Source of the DNA: Polytrichum commune
Lineage: Eukaryota > Streptophyta > Polytrichopsida > Polytrichales > Polytrichaceae
Direction: 5' to 3'
Length of the DNA: 64,000 nt
NCBI GenBank assembly: GCA_950295325.1
Contig: OX485807.1
Location: 13,171,001-13,235,000, forward strand
Positions 45,421 to 53,870 of the stretch are shown here, one piece after another. A program made the position numbers and the translations under genes. Under the pieces are notes generated by a model. That model was not told the DNA's origin and made no database searches. It saw only the letters and a list, made by a program, of their open reading frames with translations. The first letter of the stretch is position 1. Every line of letters begins with the position of its first letter.

Positions 45421-47601
45421 CTAGTTCGCCGCTCCCTCGGCCAATGCCTGCCGCTCTGTGTGATCGATTGGGCGTTTCGAGGTCCGGGCAGTCCCTGGAT
45501 CCTCTCTGGGATCTGAAGTGTGCCCCCTGTTTGCTGTGGCCGTTCGACGCTCCTCGTCTTCCTTATGCCGCCTGATGATCTCTTCCCGCTCCTGCTGGTG
45601 CGATCTCTGTAACTCCCTGACTTTCTGCTTATGGATCGCCGCTTCCTCGGTAAACTTCCGAACTTGGTGGTGCAAGTCTGCGGCTTCCTTCCTTTTGGCC
45701 TCTAGCTGTTTGAAGTGTTCTTTCTCCAATTTCTGAACTTCGATTAATTCTTCTCGGCCCTTGTGAGTGACAGCCTGAAGCTCGGTTTTTAACTCGGCTA
45801 TCTCTTCTTCCTTTTTCGTCAGTTGTAACCGAACCTTCTCTAAATCCTGGAGCTTGATCAGTTCTTCCTGATCCCTTGTGGTGAGAGTCTGAATCTCCTT
45901 CTTTGCCCTTTCTATTCCTTCTTCTTTTTCTGCTAGCTGTGTTTGAGTCTCGAAAGAGTGTTCGACGTAAAGATCGATCATTTCTTCGGCATGTACTAGC
46001 TTTGCTTCTAGCTTTGCTATTTGAGCAACCAGGGATCTTGTCGCTTCGGTCTGTAGGGGTGCAGTCTGGTTCTCTTCCGATTTTGATCCTTCTCCCAGAG
46101 GCGCCCGTTGCTGTGAGTAAGTTGCTTTCAAGTTCTGAATTTTGGCCAAACTGTCCTGATTTGTTTTTATGAGGAGTTGTGCTTCCAATTTTAGTTTAGC
46201 CACCTCCTCTTCCATTTCAAAAGAGGATTCAACATACAAATCAATCAGCTCCTCCTTGTCAGCTAATTTTTCTTCGAGCCTCCCAATTTGAGCCACCAGA
46301 GATCCAATTTCAGGCTTGCTTCCCCTTGATTTTGATCTCTCTTGCAGAACCGTTGTTCTCTGTACTTTGTGAAATTGGTTCTCTATATTTCGCACTACCC
46401 TGGGTGGTGCTTTGCTTGTGAATGTTGTAAGTAGGTTTTCCAACCGCCTATGGGCCTGTGAAATCTGTTGCACCAGGTTGGGTATGTCATCCGGAACTTG
46501 CCAGGGCTCCTTAGTTTCGATCACTATTGATTGGGGTATTTCAGTGGACTGAGGTGGTGTCTTTGAGTCAGATGGCTCTTGCTCAAGGTCGATCACCTTG
46601 TTTGGTACAACTCTGACTGTGCTTTGCGGGTTTGGAGGAGGTATCGGTGCATCTGTGCACCTCTTCTTGTGAGGCTTATAGGCACTAGAGGGGCTGACCA
46701 TATGGAATCCTGCCTCTGCCTCATGGCGAAGATTCATAACCCCGGCTGCTTTTAAAATCAGAGTAAGGTGAGGTCCAATGGCAGTCCTTTCGACCTTTAC
46801 TGGGTTTTGTGTATGCTTTTGGTGAAGCTTCACAATCTCATCCTGGAGCTCTTGATGAAATTCTTCAACCCAATCAATAGTGTTTCCATTTAGTGCTGCT
46901 AGGATTAGTTCTGCAAAAGGTATGGAAATGTGGTCCTGACCCGTTGTATTGAGACAAAATAGAGAATTGAGAATTCTGAGAGGTTTCTTGGCACCTGGGT
47001 ATGTGCAATCCGTCACCTTCACTGTCTCTCGTCCATCTGATGTTGTCTTGAGCGAGGGAAATAATTCCGTAAGCTCCCATTGCTTGGTTGATGCTACTTT
47101 TCGGGTTGAGAACTCAAAAATGTCCCGCAATTGAGTTTTCCAATTTGTTGCTAGTAATGGAAATGTCTTGCCTTGCACCGTGGTTGTCATGGTGGATACC
47201 TCGAGGTTCGCCACTGCCTCCCGAACCAAAGCCTCATGCAACACTGTCCATGTAACCCTGTTTACAAAACCATCAAGATTGATTTGTTTGAGGAACTTGG
47301 CCTCCTCCAAGGTGAATTGATGGTGCCTAAGAACTGTATCCACCACGAAAATGTATCTTGCTGGCTGCTCCTCTCCCTGCTTCCTCTTCATTTTATCAGC
47401 GAAACCTGACTCCTCAATGGTTTTCACTGCTCTGCACAATATCTCTTGGTAAACATGAAATTTGCACGACCTCGGGTACCACTGGGACTTACTCTTGCTC
47501 CAACACACGGAGGTGAAAGCCTGCAGACATGTGTTTTGCAAATCTCTCCAAAACACTCCCTGCTCATTTAATTTCGGCTTGACCTCATATAAGCTCTCCA
47601 T
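45421..47601 (-). CDS. ORF3 of the giant retrotransposon, coiled-coil protein (726 aa to the first stop)
   Basis: Located after pol and before the 3' LTR, in sense, the place where some plant elements carry an env-like or extra ORF. Residues 1-330 form an apparently globular domain without a family I recognise. Residues 330-430 are proline-rich and polar. From about 433 to 720 the protein is heptad-rich and charged, a long coiled coil. Inside it a segment is duplicated: LVAQIGRLEEKL...IDLYVESSFE (about 433-460) and LVAQIAKLEAKL...IDLYVEHSFE (about 520-547). There is no signal peptide or membrane segment, so an envelope role is not supported. A structural or particle-assembly role is possible but unproven. 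The frame continues past the TAG for 260 codons. Translation presumably needs a spliced or subgenomic RNA. Confidence 0.75.
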   Translation of the reverse strand: MESLYEVKPKLNEQGVFWRDLQNTCLQAFTSVCWSKSKSQWYPRSCKFHVYQEILCRAVKTIEESGFADKMKRKQGEEQPARYIFVVDTVLRHHQFTLEEAKFLKQINLDGFVNRVTWTVLHEALVREAVANLEVSTMTTTVQGKTFPLLATNWKTQLRDIFEFSTRKVASTKQWELTELFPSLKTTSDGRETVKVTDCTYPGAKKPLRILNSLFCLNTTGQDHISIPFAELILAALNGNTIDWVEEFHQELQDEIVKLHQKHTQNPVKVERTAIGPHLTLILKAAGVMNLRHEAEAGFHMVSPSSAYKPHKKRCTDAPIPPPNPQSTVRVVPNKVIDLEQEPSDSKTPPQSTEIPQSIVIETKEPWQVPDDIPNLVQQISQAHRRLENLLTTFTSKAPPRVVRNIENQFHKVQRTTVLQERSKSRGSKPEIGSLVAQIGRLEEKLADKEELIDLYVESSFEMEEEVAKLKLEAQLLIKTNQDSLAKIQNLKATYSQQRAPLGEGSKSEENQTAPLQTEATRSLVAQIAKLEAKLVHAEEMIDLYVEHSFETQTQLAEKEEGIERAKKEIQTLTTRDQEELIKLQDLEKVRLQLTKKEEEIAELKTELQAVTHKGREELIEVQKLEKEHFKQLEAKRKEAADLHHQVRKFTEEAAIHKQKVRELQRSHQQEREEIIRRHKEDEERRTATANRGHTSDPREDPGTARTSKRPIDHTERQALAEGAAN

Positions 47602-49131
47602 TCTAACCTCCTTGTTAGCTCTTGCCGAACAATCTGGTAGTTTCCCTAACTTCCTCTACTCTGGTGTGTGTGGGCAACTGCTGCACACAGTGATAGTGAG
47701 GGGTGGTTTCTCTGCCGCAACTCACTTGGGCCTTCAGCTGAACTTGGCGGTTGGAGTTCTTGATTAGGGTTTAACAAGCTTCAGCTGGCTTGCCTTCTCT
47801 GCATGTGGGTGGTAGGCCCCACTCTTTGCTGGACTCCTGACTTGGCCAGGTAATACCCTCAACCCAATTTCTATTGTGTAAGTTTAACTTCAATTCACTT
47901 ACTGACTTTGTGCAAGTGGTTCTTTGCAGGTACTGTAAGTCCCCTCCTTTACGTGGGATTCCCCACTTCGGTGGGTTGAATCCCCATTTCTTTGGGGCTC
48001 ACCTTGTGTGGGCCCCTCTAATGAAATCAAAACTAGATTTTAATCTTCTCCATTATGTTTCCAATTTCTGATGTTTGTGATTGTGTGTATTGTAATTGTG
48101 GTCCATTTACTAAACATTCACTTATCCCTAGCGCAACTCGCTTCTTCAATAATTTCGGCTTTCATAATAATTCACCCATATTTCATGTGCTCTAGGCTTT
48201 ATACTTATCCCTAACACAAAACTAGTTCCGATATCCCTTCAAAATGTGACTCCAATATTCTAACCAATCTTCACCAAAATAAATAAATAAATCACGATCC
48301 TTATTGGACCAACTTTCATCCATTTACCAAGTTCTCCTCACCCTAATGGTTGAATCTCTTTCAATCATCTAAGTGTTCTGCAATCTATTTGGGGTTTGAA
48401 AGTCCTCATAGAAGGCTCGCTCACACATCATTCCCTTAAGGCCTTGTAACGTGTACTTCAATTCTTCATCCAATCGCTTTAAAATTCCGTTCGGCTCCAA
48501 ATCAATCCTCCTTTAAACAGAGTGTCGTCCATCCATTGATATCTTCTCACTTTCCCAGATTAAGTCCTTTTTCCATAGAAGATAACAATATGAATTCAAA
48601 CTCGCTTCCTTTATCCCCTGGTCCTCAAAATTCTATCCGAGCTTCGACCAGATTCTCCTTTTCGCATCCGATCCCATGTCTCATCTAGTCTTCTAGGGGT
48701 TAACCCTTCTTGAAATCGAATAAAAGAGAACATGTCCAAGCCTTGTAGTCATCTAAAGTGGTGTTCCCATTTAGAATACTCAAAAATCCTTATCTCTCTC
48801 AAGTTTCTTCCGTGATTTGTGATTTGTTTCTTCCGTGATGTTAACTTCCTAGAATACGTGCTTTTCCCAATAATGTAACTCATCCATATCATTGTGTCAG
48901 TAACTTGTTGGGAATCTCTTCCCTCCTTAAAGCAACTCCCATTCATCTTTTGGTGATCCTTGGTGGAAAGCGATTATTTTGGCTATGTTTTCCTATGCTT
49001 AGGTACTAATGACCTTTCTCTTTAATCCTCTCATCCTTAAATTGCGATGAAAGGGCTCTTACTGGCTTACTATTCCAGTGGTCAGTCCTAGGTGAGCCTT
49101 TACCTAGACTTTATTTATTTTTTTAGAATTT
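47602..49131 (-). other. 1.5-kb non-coding spacer between pol and ORF3
   Basis: No long sense frame. The region is pyrimidine-rich on the + strand and contains two small perfect hairpins (CCCAC-TTCG-GTGGG at 47,962-47,975 and a CCCCA/TGGGG pair at about 47,981-47,998). It could hold a splice acceptor or other element for ORF3 expression; the sequence does not show which. Confidence 0.5.
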
Positions 49132-52100
49132 TCATTTGTGAGTTGGTTCCCCCCCAGCTGGCTCCAAGTCAGGTAAGGCAGGGTAGGCATGGGTTGTATT
49201 CCTCATAGGTGTTGTGGTTCCCAAACTTTCTCTTAAACTTGATAGTAGTTCCCATTGGGATATGGTATGTAGGTTGGTTTCTTTTTCGTCCCTTTGGTCG
49301 TGCCTTAGGGGGTTTAAGGTATCTTTTGGTTGACCACTCTCTTGTTTTGAGGGATGTATGTGGTATACTTCTAGCATTACTCTATGCATTTCCAAATCTT
49401 CAGCATCTAAGATTTCTTGACTTTGGTAAGAAGTGGAACCAATATGTGAAATGATTTCCGTATTTGATTGAGAAGATGGGGTGATGGGAATTGGTGTAGT
49501 ACTAGTCCCTTTGTATAAAGGATTTTGTTTTGCTCGTATCTCCGTTTCCAAAAAGTGGCGTGCTAAAATTTGTAAGGCATAAGCCTGAGTTGATTTGGGC
49601 TCTTGGTATGGTTTTAGCTTGTTCATGTTGACTCGTCCCAAACGGTCCCCTTGTAGGGTGGTAACATCCACTGATCCGTTATCATAGACTTGTTGAATTA
49701 GATAAGGTCCTGCCCATCGTATTTTGAACTTGCCCGGCCCGGGTATTTTATGGCGCAAGTGCCACAAGATTCGTTGGCCGGGATAAAAACGTGTTTTGGG
49801 TGTAGTATTTTGCTCCCCATCTTTGTTGTTTCGAGAGTTTTGACTTCTCTTCATGGCTTGAGTAGGGTCCTCTTTTAAAGTGTCGTTTTTCTTAGCTTCC
49901 TTTCGAGGTGACTTGGTTATCCCAAGGTCACAATGTTTACATTGCCTCTTCGCCCGGGGTTTGTCATGTCTTTCCTTTCGTAATAGTTGCATATGTTTCA
50001 TATTGTCTTCGGCTTCATGTCTGATTAAATCCATAGTTCTAAGTTGTTCCATCCTCTTTTCAAGGATGGGGTGAATCTCTTGACTCCTCTTGTGATAAAC
50101 GTCGGGATGGAGGTACGCCATAGGTAGCAAGGCTTCCGTCCCGAATACTAATGAAAATGGAGTGTGCTTGGTAGTAACCTTATAGGCTGTCCTATAGGCC
50201 CAAAGTGCTGCATGTAACTTGGTGTCCCAATCTGTTCGATTGGCGTTAACCATTTTGGTCAAGGCAATCTTAATTACCTTGTTGGTACTCTCTGCTTGCC
50301 CGTTTGCTTGTGGGTAGTAAGTGGTTGACTTCCGATGTAAAATCATGAACTCTTGAGTAAGCACTTTGATAGTGTCATTGATAAAGTGACTTCCTTGGTC
50401 GCTCACGAACTCCAATGGACAACCAAATTTTGTAATAATTTCCTCAAAAAGGAATTTGGCTGTGGATTTTGCCGTGTTATCCTTTAAGGCTCTGGCTTCC
50501 ACCCATTTAGTGGTGTAGTCGGTAGCCGTGATAATGTACCGATTCTTGGTACCTTTAGCTGGCGGGTTGACCGGTCCGATGAAGTCCAAACCCCATTTCT
50601 GAAATACCTCTGTGGGCATTGTGGGATGTAAGGGTTGGAGATTGGTTGAGATTTTTGGGCCAACCCTTTGACAGATATCACATTGAGTGCAATAAAGATG
50701 GACATCTTTCTTCATGGAGGGCCACCAATACAAGGCAGTTAAAACCTTGTGTAAGGTGATGTTGGCTGAAAAGTGCCCTCCAGCTATTCCTTCATGAGCT
50801 TCTGCGATAATGGCTGTAGTTATCGGTCCAGCTACGCATATCCTTCGTATACCATCGGGCCCTTCTTTTATCAGAGTCCCGTTGTGGTTTAGCATGTATG
50901 GACGACTTCGTATGGCGATTTGTTGTCGCTGCGTGCTTGAGGCTTCCGTGGTCAGCCTCCCGTGGGTTAAGTAATCGATGAAAGATGTTCTCCAGTCCGG
51001 TTCTTCTTTGTCCTTGATCGTGACAGTTTTGCAGTCAACAACATGCTCCGGGGTTTCATTGGGCCAACAAACTCTACACTTCTTGCATAGATGGTCAATG
51101 TCTGGAGGAATTGTGGGCCACCAATAAGGCCCTTGGGTGACTTGTAAAATCATTTCATCCATTGAAAGATGAGGGTACCGTTGATTGTGAATGGTTGTCA
51201 ACCATTCGATTCCTCTTTCTTGAGAGATGCACAGTCTCGTTTGCCCATTTGCAAAACTTCGCTTTAACTTTCCTTTCTTTAGAAAGTAATGAGGTAATTC
51301 CGTCCGTAAGGTACCCAACTCTTCATGAAAGGCGAAGTCGCTTAGTTCCATTGGGTTTTTGAGGTATTGAATGATTGGTTCTCTCCAATCATGTGTCTTC
51401 TGATTCTGGAGGAAGATAGTCCCGTAGTTCTCGATTTTAAGGCCTGACGTTGCAGTGATCTGACATGGTTTACATTCGTCAATTAAGTGGTTTATATCTG
51501 AAGAAATGGTGGGCCACCAATACGGGCCTTTGTGTACTTGTGCGAGTACTTCTTTTCTCGTTAGATGCGGTATTTGATATTCATGTATCCTCTTCACCCA
51601 ATCCTTGGCGTCTTCTTTGGCCACGCACATCTTAACTTCCCCATTTGGTAATCGATATTTCAACCCATCTTCGGCTATGAAATACGTCTCGGTGTTAAGG
51701 CTGAGTAATCCCAACTCTTCATGTGTACCAACGTGGTTTAACTCCTCAAAGCTCTTTAGTCGTTGTGTGATTGGTTGTCTCCAATCTGGCTTAGGTGTTG
51801 GTTTTGGTGAAGATGAGTTTTGATTTTCCCTGGGGCATTCCTTCGGTGTCTCCGTTCCTCTGCAAGTTTTGCAGTATCTTAAATGGTTGCACACGTCATT
51901 TCCCCATGTCGGCCACCAGTACGCTCCTGTGGCCACGGCCTTCCATGTTTCTATGGCAGCCAAGTGGGGTTCGCTTTCCCCATGTACCTTGGCTAGGTAC
52001 CTGGGAACTTGAGTGTCGGGGATACAAACTTGGTTACCTTTTCCTCCTTTGCGTATCCGTTGTAACGTGCCGTTGCTGAACACAAAGTACTTCTGGCTTT

Positions 52101-52440
52101 GTGTTACCGTCCTTTTTACCTCTGGTGGTAGGGTTTGGTCGAAGATCTCCTTGCATGTTAGGTACTCCATGTAAGGACGTCTCCAATCTGCAGCAACCCC
52201 TCTTAGTAGGTCTTTCCGGTCCAGAGGTGATGGTGTCTTCGGGTCTTTTGAAAACTCTGCTTGGTTGCTGCATACCGTACATTTCCGACGGCATAAGCTG
52301 TTAATGTCGGCTCCGCATGTGGGCCACCAATATGGCCCAAACATGATTAGGTGCCACATTATCTCTTCGCTAAGATGTTCCCCGGATTCCGTAACATGTA
52401 ATTCTTGCAGGATTTGTTGATTTCCCGTCCCGCAATACAT
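49132..52440 (-). CDS. Retrotransposon pol, 3' part: zinc modules 4 (end) to 8, integrase, GPY module (1,102 aa)
   Basis: Lies in the -1 frame relative to the preceding gag-pol ORF and overlaps its end by 82 bases. The listed ATG at 52,440 is only the first Met of the frame; real translation would enter from upstream. Zinc modules with leaders start at residues 85, 219, 351 and 482, after the end of module 4. The last is the canonical one that directly precedes the integrase core. The core has D619, D681 and E717 (WGLDFIGP, SDQGSHF, NGQAEST), a correct D-x35-E spacing. A GPY/F module follows (KFKIRWAGPYLI) with no chromodomain after it. The tail of about 150 residues is polar. The integrase would insert the cDNA into the host genome. 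All catalytic residues are present. Confidence 0.93.
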   Translation of the reverse strand: MYCGTGNQQILQELHVTESGEHLSEEIMWHLIMFGPYWWPTCGADINSLCRRKCTVCSNQAEFSKDPKTPSPLDRKDLLRGVAADWRRPYMEYLTCKEIFDQTLPPEVKRTVTQSQKYFVFSNGTLQRIRKGGKGNQVCIPDTQVPRYLAKVHGESEPHLAAIETWKAVATGAYWWPTWGNDVCNHLRYCKTCRGTETPKECPRENQNSSSPKPTPKPDWRQPITQRLKSFEELNHVGTHEELGLLSLNTETYFIAEDGLKYRLPNGEVKMCVAKEDAKDWVKRIHEYQIPHLTRKEVLAQVHKGPYWWPTISSDINHLIDECKPCQITATSGLKIENYGTIFLQNQKTHDWREPIIQYLKNPMELSDFAFHEELGTLRTELPHYFLKKGKLKRSFANGQTRLCISQERGIEWLTTIHNQRYPHLSMDEMILQVTQGPYWWPTIPPDIDHLCKKCRVCWPNETPEHVVDCKTVTIKDKEEPDWRTSFIDYLTHGRLTTEASSTQRQQIAIRSRPYMLNHNGTLIKEGPDGIRRICVAGPITTAIIAEAHEGIAGGHFSANITLHKVLTALYWWPSMKKDVHLYCTQCDICQRVGPKISTNLQPLHPTMPTEVFQKWGLDFIGPVNPPAKGTKNRYIITATDYTTKWVEARALKDNTAKSTAKFLFEEIITKFGCPLEFVSDQGSHFINDTIKVLTQEFMILHRKSTTYYPQANGQAESTNKVIKIALTKMVNANRTDWDTKLHAALWAYRTAYKVTTKHTPFSLVFGTEALLPMAYLHPDVYHKRSQEIHPILEKRMEQLRTMDLIRHEAEDNMKHMQLLRKERHDKPRAKRQCKHCDLGITKSPRKEAKKNDTLKEDPTQAMKRSQNSRNNKDGEQNTTPKTRFYPGQRILWHLRHKIPGPGKFKIRWAGPYLIQQVYDNGSVDVTTLQGDRLGRVNMNKLKPYQEPKSTQAYALQILARHFLETEIRAKQNPLYKGTSTTPIPITPSSQSNTEIISHIGSTSYQSQEILDAEDLEMHRVMLEVYHIHPSKQESGQPKDTLNPLRHDQRDEKETNLHTISQWELLSSLRESLGTTTPMRNTTHAYPALPDLEPAGGEPTHK

Positions 52441-53870
52441 ATCTTCACGTCTCCATCCGAGAATATCCTCTTTAGTTTTCCTTCTTCAATGAAATATTTT
52501 TGGCTTTGTCGAGTTATCCTTTTGTATTGATTCTTCGAGATGTGGGGTCCTTTCAAGTACCCGTATGTGAGGTATTCTATTAACAACCTCCTCCAATCCT
52601 TGTTGTCAGGTGTTTGTACGATGACGGACCCGCAAATTATGTTATGGAGCGGGCCTCGAAATCTTCTTCGACAAGACGGGCAGTCGTACATAATGTAGAT
52701 TTGTATGTCACACAGCCCCATCGTGGGCCACCACCGATTCCCTTGCAAGCATCGAAGCCAAGTTTGTTGGTCGTCTAAGTGTCTCTGCTGGTGTACGTGC
52801 ATTTTCCCTATCCAATGCTTTATTTGGTAACCAGCGATGCAAATTTCAGCCATTCCATTCTTCTCCAGTTTTCGAAGTTTTCCCTTTTCCAAAGTGAAAA
52901 TTTCGCTCTCTCGTATGGTTTCCCGCTGCCCTCTTTGAGTTTCCATGTCCATTTTGAGTCTTCCATGCGCCAGATATTCGACTAGAGGTGTTCTCCAATC
53001 GTTAAAAGTTTCTTTGTATGGTATAATGTCCGCCCCGTTACCCGGTTCCGAAGAGCTTGCTTCTGTGTGTAACTCTTCTCCATGCTCTTCGCACTCGATG
53101 CATAGTGTGATGAGTAGTGAGACATCTTCCGTGATAGTTGGCCACCAATACGGCCCTTGTAGAACTAATTTCCTGGTGGCATTTACTGAAAGATGTTGAT
53201 TTTCTCGTATATGGAGGGTCTTGATGTAACTCCTCACATATCTTCCAGGCATACATTTCTTGGTAATGCCGTTATGAAACATGCGATGTAACTCCCCTTC
53301 AATGAGTATGAAAAATTTGCTTCGGTACACTACCAATCTTCTTTCTTCTTTGGGTAGGGAACTCACCCAGGGGGTTCCGTGTGTTAGACAAGTTAGGTAT
53401 TGGACATATGGTGTTGTCCAATCCGATTCTGCTTTTCCTGTCATGTCTTCTTGCGCTTCCAAAGGTTGTACAGGGAGTGGATCGTCGTCGTCCTCTGAAT
53501 CTTGTGGGGTAATATTCCCGGTTTCGTTTCCTTGGTCAACAACCTTACATACCGGACATTCTTGACAGTATTCCAGTACGTCTCTTCGTCGAGTAGGCCA
53601 CCAATATGGGGTGCGTAGTATGTAATGCCATGTTGAAGTTAGATTGTAATGTATCCCATCTTGCTCATGGGCTTCGCTTATGACTTCTTCAATGATGTCC
53701 CCGGCTATACACTCATGTATCTTGCCGGAGATACTGACTCGCTTGAGCTTTGCGTCGTCTAGGACGAAGGGCTCACTCAGTTGCCTGATCTTGTTTTGTT
53801 CTCGTGGGGTAGCTAGAGCTGACAACAATCTTCCGTGGGTAAGGTACTCAATGAAAGGTGCTCGCCAGTC
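50670..53870 (-). repeat. Eight tandem H2C2 (HHCC) zinc-binding modules in pol
   Basis: Each unit has a D-W leader with a YL-type end (DWR.P...YL in most), a F..., G.L.R, ...C segment, an H-x5/6-H pair, then YWWP (RWWP in unit 3) and C-x2-C. Leaders start at gag-pol residues 1701, 1850, 1991 and 2125 and at residues 85, 219, 351 and 482 of the 3' ORF; spacing is 149, 141, 134, about 137, 134, 132 and 131. Cys pairs read CPVC, CIEC, CPSC, CTVC, CKTC, CKPC, CRVC and CDIC. Ordinary Ty3/Gypsy elements have one such module. Units are strongly diverged, so the expansion is old, yet all zinc ligands are kept. Confidence 0.95.

Noticed and set aside
44638-47601. Envelope gene
   Set aside because: Position fits, but no signal peptide, glycoprotein features or membrane anchor were seen, and the protein is mainly coiled coil.
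52359-52440. Programmed -1 frameshift as a firm call
   Set aside because: No canonical slippery heptamer was seen and the site lies inside a domain, so a one-base deletion remains at least as likely.
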